DNA from: Dipteris shenzhenensis
Taxonomy: Eukaryota; Polypodiophyta; Polypodiopsida; Gleicheniales
Length of the DNA stretch: 64,000 nt
Reading direction: 5' to 3' (one strand)
NCBI GenBank assembly: GCA_047967505.1
Contig: CM106538.1
This document shows positions 47,811-57,990 of this stretch, piece by piece; within the stretch, counting starts at the first letter, position 1; the number at the start of each line of letters is the position of its first letter. The position numbers and the translations under genes were made by a program. Under the pieces are notes generated by a model, which worked only from the letters and a program-made list of their open reading frames with translations, searched no databases and was not told the origin of the DNA.

Positions 47811-48377
47811 TTGCCCAGCTCTTCCCCCCTCCCCTCTTCTCCCCCTTCTGCAACTATCACTCTGCCATATTTCTGCCCCATGTCCCCAGATTCTTTCCCT
47901 GCCCTGTCATCACCTCTTACACTTCTTGTGCTTCCATCAGCAGAAAATGACATAGTATTTGATTTTGAATATCAGGATCTAGATAATCCAATTCATATGC
48001 CCATGCCAAGTTCTAATGATGGGTATGATTTTGATGAGATACCACTTCCCAGTAACCCCATTAAGGAATTTTGGAGGAAATATTATGATATGAAAACTCG
48101 AGGTGGATGGACCCTGGACAACTTTCCTACCAACCTTCGTCAGCATCAAATTAGTGAAGGTTAGATTAGCAAGTTGGATCCACAACCTGATTGGCACTGT
48201 TCCAAGCTCTTCGATGTAATCTTCTTAAAGGAGTACTTACAGGCACCTCCATGTCTCAGAACCCATCCCAAGTTCTATGTAGTTCCACGGCGTAAGAAAT
48301 GGGAAGCCAACATATACACTTTGGCTGAAGATCGAACCATTAATTGGCTAATGATCGAACCATACTCTGGTGTAGAA
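47811..48377 (+). pseudogene. Unrecognised reading frame downstream of integrase
   Basis: One frame runs 47811-48164, and after a stop at 48162-48164 the same frame continues to 48377. It starts Ser/Pro-rich, then becomes a mixed-composition sequence (ENDIVFDFEYQDLDNPIHMP, IKEFWRKYYDMKTRGGW, LDPQPDWHCSKLFDVIFL and TLAEDRTINWLMIEPYSGVE). I do not recognise a family. It is co-oriented with gypsy relic C and lies between its integrase and LTR-like DNA, so it may be an extra 3' gene of this lineage. A further piece at 48594-48779 may be its tail. Confidence 0.45.
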
Positions 48378-48924
48378 TGAAATATCCAAGGCACAATGGT
48401 CCGAATACTTTAGTAGCACAAGCAAATAATGTGTGGCAACATTGATTGCTTTCTTCGCCTAAGTGCTATATTATGTAAAACATTGGAAATCATTATGGAG
48501 GTCCCATGTTACCTTGATTCCCATTTGCCTCCACTCAGCTTTAATCCCAATGAAAGGGTCGATGCTTAGATTACAAGCCGACTCTATCAGAGAGTGATCT
48601 TCTTAGAAGCACGCCACATATCTCTGCTCGAGCAAATGGTGGATAGACGCTACCTAGAAACTGCACAAAAATTGTATGGTGCCAAGGCTTTACAACAGGA
48701 TCGACTGGCACGACACAAGTTCCACAGCCACTGGACTAAAAGCATGGCAACCCAGGTACATGCTCACAATCAGCCATAACCCGAGGATGGGTAATAAAAT
48801 GGATCCGGAAGTATGTTGTCTCTATGCCAACATGGACTTAGGTAGAACAAAATGTGTGTGTAGAGTAGTGGCAAAGCTCCGCTTGTACTTGCATAAGGCT
48901 AGAAATAATCCCTCAAAGAAATCC

Positions 48925-49256
48925 AACTTGCAAGTTCTACATACGACTTCTACATGCAACTCCTACATGCGAGTTGTACATGCAAGTTCTACATATGACT
49001 TCTATATGTAAGTTCTACATACGACTTCTACATGCAACTTCTACATACGACTTCTACATGCAAGTTCTACATATGACTTCTACATGCGAGTTCTACATGT
49101 AGAGAGAGAATGTGTTACAACTTCTATATGCAAGTTCTACATGTAGAGAGAGAATGTGTTACACTTCCTCCATATAGAGAGAGAATATGTTACAACTTAT
49201 ATATGCGAGTTCTACATGTAGAGAGAGAATGTGTTACAATTCCTACATGCACAGAG
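48925..49256. repeat. Tandem array of TTCTACATGCAAG-type units
   Basis: Units of about 13 bp (ACTTCTACATGC, AGTTCTACATAC and variants) run head-to-tail. They merge rightwards into a higher-order repeat of about 50-55 bp with TGTAGAGAGAGAATGTGTTAC. The array lies where an LTR of relic C is expected. Confidence 0.85.
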
Positions 49257-49268
49257 AGAAGCTCTCCA

Positions 49269-49277
49269 ACTTGTATA
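49269..49277 (+). promoter_or_regulatory. TATA box of a probable LTR
   Basis: TATAAATAC directly follows the 13 bp array. In plus orientation this would be the promoter of the 3' LTR of gypsy relic C, with the array as its U3. Boundaries were not found. Confidence 0.45.
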
Positions 49278-49394
49278 AATACCCCATAATGGAATGAAGC
49301 CCACACTCTTTGGGACATTGTGTTGAGTTCTACTTTAGTATTCCAAGCAATTGTCTCAAGTGTCCATGCTTCCTTGCACTCCATGTCCAAAAGC

Positions 49395-49640
49395 ATGTCC
49401 TAACCTTGCAACTCCTTCTCCCCTCTCCTCCAACCTTGCAATCCATCCTCTCCCTCTCCCCCTCCCTCTCCTCCTCCCTTCTTCTCCTCCCTCTTCCTTC
49501 TCCTCCTTCCTCCTCCACCTAAAACTTCTCCTCCTCCCTTCTCCTCCTCCTCCTCCTTCCTCCTCTCTCTTCTTTCCCCCATGCTCTTACACCTTCTTCC
49601 TCTCCCACTCCTATGCTCCCCCTAAACCTTAGTTCCTCAA
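49395..49640 (+). repeat. CT/CTCCTC low-complexity stretch
   Basis: Pyrimidine-rich DNA of CTCCTC, CCTCCTT and CTTCTC repeats. Open frames here on either strand are compositional. Confidence 0.85.
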
Positions 49641-49690
49641 CCCTTAATCTCCATGACCTACAAGGGAGATGAGTTCTCCACCATGTACTC

Positions 49691-49817
49691 TACTCTAAAC
49701 CTTGGAACCTCTTTTAAACTCTGGAACCTCCTTCTAAACCTTGGAACTTCTTCTAACCCTGGAACTCCTTCTAAACCTTGGAGCCTCCTTCTACTTAAAC
49801 TCCTAAACCTTGCAACC
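49691..49817 (+). repeat. Tandem repeat, ~20 bp unit (CTTGGAACCTCCTTCTAAAC)
   Basis: About six variants of CTTGGAACCTCCTTCTAAAC follow each other, with period 17-22 bp. Confidence 0.8.
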
Positions 49818-50036
49818 CCCAATGAAGGAAAAAGCCTTCATTACCTCAACCATGATGATACACGTTCCTTTTACACATGCATGCACTATGTTTGCTTACC
49901 ACACTTAAGCCTACGTCTCTCACCGAAACATGACTCAAGATCCTAAGCTACACGTATACTACAAATGACAACCTCGATATATCTGTAGGTGACAAAAAGC
50001 CTCGAAACCTTGCATATTGAGAATACCTTGCTCGTC

Positions 50037-50246
50037 CTATGAAAGCTGTAGGAAAGAGCCAACAAAGTACGTGAATCCAAACACCTTAATGTTTATGCTA
50101 GTCAGTAATCCCAAAGGTTCAACGGTTCCTCCATCGGCTAGCTTTACTACCAGATGGGTCTGATTGAGTGCGGGCTTTTCCCATTTTTCCCAGCATTCCT
50201 TGGTGCAGACACTCACTCCTTCTCCCCTATCTAGGATAGCTTCCAC
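50037..50246 (-). pseudogene. Gypsy relic D: aspartic protease remnant
   Basis: Minus-strand frame: VEAILDRGEGVSVCTKECW, then LVVKLADGGTVEPLGLL and INIKVFG. The layout (I-L-D-x-G near the start, an A-D-G-x-x-V segment, then I-x-I-x-V-x-G) is that of gypsy proteases, with the catalytic D-S/T-G changed to D-R-G. A TAG stop separates it from the gag-side frame at 50250-50690. No RT is found to the left, so the element is cut there. Confidence 0.65.
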
Positions 50247-50249
50247 CTT

Positions 50250-52110
50250 CTAGTTTTGGTAGACTATGGGGATTGAGGCGTTTGTGTCATCACCCTCAAA
50301 ATACTGGCCTAGCTTTTTGATGGGAATCTTGGGTAGGTTTTGCCCCTTATCTAGCATTGATTGGGTGGGCTTAGGGCTGGCAAGGGTTGGAGGTAGGAAT
50401 GGCCTGTTCATCCAATTGGATAGATCATGCCATAGGATGGGATTTCCTCTTAGCAGAGACATGATCGGCATTTTCACCTCAATTTTCACCTCTGTAGATA
50501 GGAAGGCATCTAGCCCGACACTGTCACAGGGTTCTAGTGAAGCTTCTTCTTCCATGGACAACATGTCATCGAAGCCATACAAGTCTCCTTCATCTTGGAG
50601 GTTATGCAGCACTGGGTCTTCTTGGAACATCTTCTGCATTAGATCCAGAGCTTTTGACTGCTTCGAGCTGAGGTGTTTCTCTTCTTCCACTCTTTCTAGT
50701 ACCTTGAATGATTTTGCTCCTCACTATCCCATCAAGTGGGCTAGATGGATAGTATCTGTCCCCCTACTGGCCTTTAGTTGATGCTCGAACTTATCTTGGC
50801 AATCCCACACCAAGTTCTGGGCATCTTCTATTTATTGCTTTTCTAAAACTAGGTTAGGGTAGGTCTCTTTATAGGTGGGTGCAGGTGCCAGGCCCTGAGC
50901 CTTCACTGGTTTGTTCACTTCTGGAATCAGGGGTACCTCAGAGTCACCCTTGGTGGAAGACTGTTCGGAAGCAAAGGAGGTGGCAAGGGTAGCCATCTCC
51001 TCATGGACTCGTCCTGGATGAGCACCTAGTCGAAACCATCACTTACTCGAATGGCCTTCTTGGAAAGAGTTAGAGGTTGTAGAGGAATCTCGGAACTAGG
51101 CAATGGAAACCTTACCCTTCTTTGTGAGCTTCCTCATGGCCTTGCCTAGTGCCTTGGCTTGCATCCTTGTAATGACTTGTACTAGCACTGTGGCCACATG
51201 GCCTTGCTCGATGCTAAGCAGATTGAGGTTGGTGCTCTGTGGCAAGGTGAGTGGAGTGGTTGGTCTTCTCGTGGGACAATCCTAGAATAGATGCTTCGTG
51301 CCACATCTTGCACACAAAGGGTGTGGGGTTGGTTGCGGTTGGGGCGGTCGGCATATGATCCTTGTATGGACAATCCTTCAAGAAGTGTGGGCCCTGGCAT
51401 TTGAAACAGGACACCAGTGGGTTTGAAGTGCCTCGGTAGGGGCATTCACTTGCTCTATGGGGACCTTGGCAGGTATAACATTGGAGTGAGGGTCTCTGAG
51501 CAATTGAGTTTATCTCTCTTGCTCTTGCATTTACGGGGTAGTATGGAATATGGGGACTTGTTGATCCTCTGGTGGGAGGTAGTGAGTCAGGGCTCCACTC
51601 CCTTCCTCGTAGGGGTAATAATCATGAGATCCATGATCAGGATCGGTTTCCTCCCAGTCGTTGGGTAACTCTTCAACCAATACTTGATTGACTGGGATGA
51701 GGTGAGGTAGCGGGGGTTGTGGACCTAGTATGGGTGGTGGCAGCGGAGTTGGCTGAGCCTGACTGGCTAGAGCTAGCCACATGGCCACCTTGAGAGATTT
51801 GGGGGTCGGGTGGGGTTGCCAATGGGGTTCGCATTTCATACAAGGGTTGGGGAAGGGACCTCGAAAATCGACATTGGGAGGTATCATGGTTTCCCCACCT
51901 ATGGCAGTGTGCCCAATAGAGTGCCGGCCTTGCCCTTAGGCATAGGCACTCATTAGAAGGGTGGTTGCCAATGCATAACCTACACCAGACATTGTCTCTT
52001 CGCGGAAACAAGTGGGGGTTACTCGACGCCTCTTTGGAGGTTCCTATTCTCCATTGCTGACCTAGTTGCTCCAATAAAGTGGAGGCTAGCTCACTCACAT
52101 CCAAGCTTTT
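50250..52110 (-). pseudogene. Gypsy relic D: gag with multiple zinc knuckles
   Basis: Read leftwards from 52104: VWCRLCIGNHPSNECLCL is a CX2CX4HX4C knuckle and HCHRWGNHDTSQC a second one whose first Cys has become Trp. Further left (51480-51360) come TCQGPHRASECPY and CFKCQGPHFLKDCPY, two closely related CX2CX3HX4C-like knuckles. A decayed fifth follows near 51300. Then come a frame resembling ARVITRMQAKALGKAM, and finally an acidic region (50250-50690). Frames change several times. RNA-binding gag of an LTR element, inactive. It is related to the gag at 54.56 kb, which shares the C-x-x-C-x-x-x-H-x-x-NEC-x-x-LRAR pattern. Confidence 0.75.
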
Positions 52111-52213
52111 AGGCTCATTAGCCTCCTTCTTGCTTGACTCTACACTTGAGGATCTAATCGATGGCTATTTCGAAGGGGGCTGAGTCCGAATGCATTGGCC
52201 ATCTCGAGGTTAA

Positions 52214-52230
52214 CCCGACAACAGTGCCAA
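52214..52230 (-). other. Primer-binding site of gypsy relic D
   Basis: On the minus strand TTGGCACTGTTGTCGGG differs at a few positions from TTGGCGCCGTTGCCGGGG, the primer-binding site common in plant gypsy elements. It is upstream of gag in the minus direction, so the 5' LTR lies to its right. Confidence 0.75.
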
Positions 52231-53260
52231 AAATATAGTGGGTCTCAATGGTGACTCACGTGTCATGGGGTAGTTAAAGATATGCCGACGGCACTCCTGG
52301 TTACTCTTTGTGAGAGCAATGCATAGCACGAGCCATCTGCATGTATCACTCAAGTGGCCTCCGGATTGTTGCAATGTGGTTTCATGCGAGGAATAGGGAA
52401 GAGGAAGAGGGGAGGGGAGAGGGAGAAGAAGGGGAGAAGGAGGGAGGAGGAAGGGAAGAAGGAGAAGGGAGCGAAGGGGGATAGAGTGACAACCACAAAG
52501 GCACTATGAGGAAACAAGAGAACACCCAAAACACTCTCTTGGAAGAGAAGAGGGAGCTTGTATTCAACTTGGTGCAAACAACAATGAAGATCAAAGTCAA
52601 CCATTTGGTCTTTTATACATGTCACCTTTTGAAGGGAGGGCCAACCCTTTTCCTTTTTAGCACTCTCCCTCACTTTACAACCATGGGCTCTTGGGCTCGT
52701 AGGGCACCAAGGCATATTGCTATTCCTACCGACTCTCCCTACTAGTGAAAATAGCACTTGTGTTAACCATATTAAAGAGCTTGGGACAAACCTGGTATTA
52801 GGAGGTGGTCCTAACCGGTTCCCAAATAGCGCTTGTGTTAGCCTCGGCACTCCTAGGCTCAAGTGATTTGGGGCTCAAACTCCTTGAGTTTGAGCTGTAC
52901 TCCTTTCATGGCTATTTTCATTTGGCATCGCTATTTCCAGTGAATGTGGAGCTGAAAAGTATAAGGCGCATGCACTCCTCATCCCATAAGTGTGCATCTC
53001 CTTGTTCCGAGCGGTGGTAGCTAGAACATAAAGCCTGTGCATGGGATCCTTGAATCCTTTGACTTTGGAGTAGACTTTGGGTATTTGAGGGTCAAACTCC
53101 CTGAGTTTGAGCTATACTCCTTCTGTGTACACATTGCTTTAATCATTGACCTTGGGGTATTTAGGTATCAAACTCCCTTGAGCTTGTCCTGTTGAAGTAG
53201 ATCATTTGGCTTGGTCACCTTTACTCCTTGATTGCCCTGCTTTTGGCAATTGTACTCTGT
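52231..53260 (-). repeat. Probable 5' LTR of gypsy relic D
   Basis: Starts right of the primer-binding site. A minus-strand TATAAAA at 52611-52617 would be its promoter, putting the transcription start roughly 350 bp from the site. The right limit is not known. The LTR-side DNA has three small palindromes of the form TCAAACTC-N3-GAGTTTGA (52874, 53092, and imperfect at 53168). Confidence 0.5.
52611..52617 (-). promoter_or_regulatory. TATA box of gypsy relic D LTR
   Basis: TATAAAAG on the minus strand within the inferred 5' LTR, directed towards the primer-binding site and gag. Confidence 0.55.
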
Positions 53261-53267
53261 GGATGTT

Positions 53268-53268
<1 letters not shown>

Positions 53269-53306
<38 letters not shown>

Positions 53307-53343
53307 CCTCTGTGTCTCTGTCTCTCTCTCTCTCTCTCTCTCT
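53269..53343 (+). repeat. (CT)n microsatellite with interruptions
   Basis: About 75 bp of CT repeats with a few GT interruptions, followed by a C run. Confidence 0.95.
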
Positions 53344-53696
53344 TCCCCCCCCACTCTCTCCTTGGCCGACCGCCCTTACCCTAGCTTATAAGCCCTTGGT
53401 GCAAGTTCTTGCAGCTCGCAGTGCCCACCAACGGGGGCTGCTTGTGCAGTGCTAGCCAATGGCGGCCCACCTAAATTGGCAGCGCAGGCCGCCAATGGCG
53501 GAGCGCCTTTTTTCGACGGCCTCCTCTCGCCTGCGATTCCATCCTCACAAATGTTGCCTCTTCGCTCCCGCCTCCTACCCTCCACTCTTGCCTCCTGCAC
53601 CCCCCTCTCCACGCTCCCTACCACACCTCCTATCCCACCCACCCCTTCACCCCTCTCCTAAAAAAAACCCCTCCTGGCGGCCCCTACCCTAAAACT

Positions 53697-53880
53697 AACC
53701 CTAGTTAGGTTAGTTTTGACCTAGGGTAGGCTAGATTTAGGCTAGGTTAGATTTAACCAAGGTTAGTTTTAACATAGGTTAGTCTTACTTTAGGTTAGTT
53801 AGTTCAACTAACTATAGTTAGATTACTACACAGTTAGGTTAGGTTAGACTAAAGTAGGTTAGGGTAATTGCCTTTATAAC
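53697..53880. repeat. Degenerate GGTTAG-rich tandem repeat
   Basis: GTTAGGTTAG, TAGGCTAGGTTAG and related variants occur about a dozen times with irregular spacing. The unit is not the plant telomere repeat TTTAGGG, though similar in flavour. Confidence 0.75.
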
Positions 53881-54559
53881 TGGCAGTTCCTCTAAACTAC
53901 CAGTTAGGTCAATTGAGTTGGGTCAATTACTCCCCCTCAGTTAGACTTAAAGCTCATTCACACCAAACTTAAGACCAAAGACCCCATGCCCAAAAAAAGA
54001 CCCCATTTTACCCCTACTTCAACCCTTCATATCTCGCCCATTTGGTACCCAAATTGGAACTCATTTGAACCACGGTTTCACACACGGAAACATCACACTA
54101 TGGGGCATTTTTGCAGCCCATTGCACACCATTTTGGCATCCCTAGTACTCGTTAATTTGCCCACTCGTGTGGGCCTCATTTTGCACTAATTCGCTCATAT
54201 CTTTACACTGTGACCTCTGATTGATGATTCGTCTCCACCGGCACATTTTCCTACACACATGGGACAATCCTAGGTACATTATTAACACAAAGGTCCCTAT
54301 GACACTAAGACATCTCTAGCCCCCCTAAGACAACTACATTAACACCTGCACTTGCGAGGCAGAGACACCCTTTGCAACTCTCGCCAAATCTGCACCCTTG
54401 ATTCCACCCTATCTCGATTCCACCCTTGAAATTTAGGAAATCCCTTTGACTCCTCCACGCCACAACATGGCTGGATGCTGTCGCAATGATGGGGATATTG
54501 ACCTCGATGCAGAGGGGAATAATTTCTTTAATTGAAATAATTTTGGCAATAACAATCAA
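53881..54559. other. Leader-like DNA before gag, no gene
   Basis: No domain recognised. It probably belongs to the leader or LTR of the gag-bearing relic that follows. Confidence 0.4.
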
Positions 54560-55345
54560 GGCAGGAGCCCCTTGGGCAAACTCAAACTTTCCAAATATAA
54601 TGGTAGGGGCAATCTAACCCAATTCCTCTAGAATTTTGATGCCGCATGCCAAGAAGGTGGAGATCAATCCAATGAAAGAAAGGTCACCTAGCTCCCCATG
54701 GCATTAATCAATGTCATGTCAGAATGGTACTTAGATCTCCTAGTGGAAGAGAGCCACATGGGACCTGCTGCAAACAAAATTCAAGAGGCACTTTCAAACA
54801 TAAAGACTACAAGATGATCCCTCTCAACTAAGCAAGATTGAACAAGGTCGCCGAGAAGATGTACGCACATACTTGGGCAAGATGAAATGCTTAATTGCTA
54901 AATGTGGCCCATTTCCCGATGCTAAGTACCTCACGGCCTAGTTCATCATAGGACTAAGGAAGAAAATCCGCAAGGACATGAAAAAGATTAATGAAGATCG
55001 CCTAGAGTCCATGACCATGAGCTGAAAAAGGCCATGGAACACTGAGCTCCACTTGTCTTAGCCACCGCCTCAGACTTATCCATGGTAAGAAAATGTATGG
55101 TGCCCACATTGCATGGCCAATCACACAACAAATGAATGCCCGATCCTAAGAGCTAGGATCACCGCACAAGAAAATCCACCACCAAGGTTGTGGTGCCATA
55201 TTAGTGTCATCAATGGCCATGATGAAAATAGTTGCATCTTCAACATGCACAACAACCCACCTCGACCACAACAATACCACGACCGGCACCCATACCAGTA
55301 TACAGGCAATTGGCACTTGCACAAGCGCCTCAGATGTTGAGTTGG
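54560..55345 (+). pseudogene. Gypsy gag relic E with zinc knuckle
   Basis: The first frame reads KLKLSKYNGRGNLTQFL, stop, NFDAACQEGGDQSNERKVT, stop, LPMALINVMSEWYLDLL. This is typical of the retrotransposon gag capsid domain. A shifted frame continues with LSKIEQGRREDVRTYLGKM, GPFPDAKYLTA and FIIGLRKKIRKDMKKI. The end has CPHCMANHTTNEC, an intact CX2CX4HX4C knuckle, followed by LRARITAQE and GHDENSCIF, a damaged second knuckle. No protease or polymerase follows. Inactive; related in knuckle layout to relic D. Confidence 0.72.
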
Positions 55346-55484
55346 CATTTTCATCCTTAGCCTTGGTTTCTTTCTACCTCATTCCTCTGAGGTGCTTTTA
55401 TTACATGCTTAGCATGTTGTATTTCCACATAGAGCTTGCTCTAGAGAGTTTCTTTCTTACTTAATAGAAGTCTCTTTTTTGCAA

Positions 55485-55514
55485 AAAGAAAAAGAAAAAG
55501 AAAAAGAAAAAGAG
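55485..55514 (+). repeat. (AAAAAG)n microsatellite
   Basis: About five units of AAAAAG. Confidence 0.9.
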
Positions 55515-55806
55515 CTAAATTTGATGCCCACTTGTTTGTTAAATGTAAATTCAAAGTTGACAAGACCTTTTCTGTATAATCTTTTCTTTTGATCCCCCTC
55601 CCTTTTCTTTGCAATTTTTTCTTTTGTCCTCCTCTTTTCTTTATTTTAAAAAAATTGAATCTCCTTAATTTCCCACAAAAGTGTTCTTTCCTTTGAAAAT
55701 GGAGAGGCTCAAGAGACAGGAAAAAGACTTAGACCTTGGGCCTTTGGACATTTTGAAACTTTGGAAAGAGGGGGCTAAAAGACAAAGGTGACATGGATTA
55801 TTTTTT

Positions 55807-56085
55807 AAAGGTTCCAATTTTAGATGATGTGGCTTTACTTCTTGACTGTCTTTCTATTTTGCTGCAACTTTTTTTTACAAAGGTTCCAACTTTACATGAT
55901 GTGTCTTTACTTCTTGACTTTGTCTTTTTGTTTTTCTCTATGTAGATCCAATGGGAAAGAAACTATCATTATTTTCCATCTATAAGCTTAGTTTGATGGT
56001 GAAGCACTTATAGTTCTTTTGCATCTATGAACTTAGGCTGATGGTGAAGCAATTATAGTTATTTTGCACTATAAGCTTGATGCCT
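55807..56085. repeat. Adjacent duplications of 72 and 45 bp units
   Basis: AAAGGTTCCAA...CTTTACTTCTTGACT occurs at 55807 and 55879. TCTATAAGCTTAG-type units with TGATGGTGAAGCA occur at 55979 and 56024, with a partial third near 56070. Confidence 0.8.
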
Positions 56086-57068
56086 CTATCTGTAATGGTA
56101 TGCTATCCACTACTCATTATTTTTTAGTATGTTATGGGGTGCCTAGATCTTGGTTTTGTAGCTGATCATAGGCCTCTATCTCTGCTTTCAAATTTGTGAT
56201 GAGAATCTTGCAATTAGTTAGAAGAAAGCTTCAAAGCAAAGCTACATAGGGTGGGAACCTTCAATTCTTTAGTACTTCAAGATTATCTCTTTTTTTGTAA
56301 GGGTTGGAGCAAGCTATCACAACTCAGGTGTGTTGCTTGTTACTAAGTTACTTCTTGGCTTAGCTTGATTCTTTGCCATATCCCCACCACTTCAAAAAGG
56401 GTTTGAAATTCTAGCAAAGTGACTCATGAGAGAAATATTAGATTATTTGTTTCACTTGGAAGCCTCTTAAGGAATATCAAGCATAAAGTAATACTATTAG
56501 GGGCTTGTAATAGGTCCATATATATTTCCAACTCTACCTATTAGAATGAATAGGATTCAATTCAAATGCATCTTCCAAGAAACTTATAAACACCATTTAG
56601 ATTCTGAAATCAATCTGAAAAGACATGAGAGTAAAGGGTACTTACATATATTGATTGTATTACTGTTGTCAATTCCTTACAACATGAAGATTCTACCACT
56701 ACTACTAGATAGTAAACAGTTTGGAAGACAAAATGATTTCCTTATTCGACTTCTAAAAATCCGAACTATACACATACAAAATTATTATGCATGATGATGA
56801 TAGAACATCTCATATAACTAATATGTCCACTCCAAAAGTGATTATTCACAACTACCATTTGGAGTTTATTATAAGTCCCTTATATATTTACTTAAAGAGT
56901 TAAATCAGTATTAGTGTGCATCCAAGTGGAATCTCTCCACACTAGCACACATGATGGTTCAATCATTTTTTCCATCAAAAGTGATTGTGACTTGAATCCT
57001 CTCATGGTTTTAGTTCATCTTCTATAGCATCTCCCGAGAAACTTTCTGTTTGATCTTTTCATGATCAC

Positions 57069-57790
57069 TTATATCCTTTGTCTCTTTATACTACTCAAAC
57101 TTGCTTTCAGTTTCTTGTAAAATAGTTTATCCTCTGTGGATCGAATAATATCCGACATCTTTATATTAGCTTCAGGTTGATATGCAATCACCAAAGTCTC
57201 TTTATCTTGTATATTTGTGAAGTTTTCAATTGTCTTTAAAGCTTGTAACATATCTCCCATCTTCTCTTCTTCATTCTACACTCGATCTTCTTTCAATACT
57301 CAAGTACTTCCTGATTTCATCATTTTTGCTACAATGTCTTATAACAACTTGGGAAAATTTTCCATTGGGTTAGTACTTAAAACTAATGTTGTTGTAGCTA
57401 GTGATTTGTGTTGACGCTCCTGAAGTTGTTGTCTTTCTAACTCTTGAATTCTTTGGTCTTGTTCTTGCAGTTTTTCTATGAGAATATTATTTGTGTACTC
57501 CTCAATTGCAAAATCTTCATAAGGTCTTTGCACTAATATCAATAATCTCGCTTAGAGATTATCCCAAGCCCCTTGAGAAATGCCAACCAATTCAGTCTTC
57601 ATACTTTTGACTGCATTACCTTTCATAAAAATTCCATCCAAATCAACATTCTCTGAAATCTTCTTAAGCTCCTTCTTAAAATACTTCAAAGCTTCAATCC
57701 AGGACTGCAACAATACATTATTTGCCTACAAATCTACAATTCTTCATGACACCATATTTAGGACATCAAAAAACTAGTTTTTCATTTGCT
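57069..57790 (-). pseudogene. Unrecognised minus-strand coding fragments with coiled coil
   Basis: Read leftwards, the frames give GIFMKGNAVKSMKTELVGIS, stop, then VQRPYEDFAIEEYTNNILIE joined to a coiled coil rich in Gln/Glu/Arg (LQEQDQRIQELERQQLQERQ). MGDMLQALKTIENFTNIQDK follows after further stops. The pieces lie in consistent order with only single stops between them, so they were probably one protein. I do not recognise the family. They may belong with the fragments at 58.2-59.8 kb or to a mobile element. Confidence 0.4.
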
Positions 57791-57808
57791 TTAACCGTTT
57801 AGCGCCAA

Positions 57809-57911
57809 GACCCTAGAAAGTCTAAAATTAACCATGGCGTGAATTTGGGCATTTTGGACTTGCCAGAATGCCCAAATTCGTACTGTGGCAGGTCTTAGCC
57901 TTTCTAGGGTC
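57809..57911. repeat. Imperfect inverted repeat, 49 bp arms
   Basis: The left arm (57809-57857) begins GACCCTAGAAAG and ends GAATTTGGGCATTTTGG. The right arm (57863-57911) is its imperfect reverse complement with a 5-base loop. Pairing is strong at both ends (about 12 and 18 bp) and weaker in the middle. It resembles a short foldback element or a microRNA-precursor-like hairpin. Confidence 0.85.
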
Positions 57912-57990
57912 CTAGTGAACTCTCGGACACTTTTTCCTTCTGCGCGATAGTGAAATTCCTTCAGGATTTGATAGAAATGAACTTTCAATA

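Larger units (their letters stand above)
55346..57068. other. Gene-free interval with short tandem duplications
   Basis: No coding family recognised. Contains an (AAAAAG)n run at 55485-55514 and two duplications listed separately. Confidence 0.55.

Noticed and set aside
49330-49582. Glu/Arg/Gly-rich minus-strand frames
   Set aside because: They are translations of the opposite strand of a CTCCTC low-complexity tract; composition alone keeps them open.
50266-50781. 171-codon plus-strand open frame
   Set aside because: It is antisense to the acidic gag-side frame of gypsy relic D. The minus strand has the retroelement order with knuckles, protease and primer-binding site.
53376-53692. Open frames on both strands near 53.5 kb
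   Set aside because: GC- and C-rich DNA without domains, next to a CT array. Frames in both strands are open only because of composition.
53697-53880. Interstitial telomere array
   Set aside because: The units are GGTTAG variants with irregular spacing. No run of TTTAGGG or TTAGGG exists, so a telomere origin cannot be claimed.
57069-57790. Endogenous pararetrovirus (caulimovirid) origin of the coiled-coil fragments
   Set aside because: A small coiled-coil protein frame alone is not diagnostic, and no movement protein, coat CCHC or RT of that type lies nearby.
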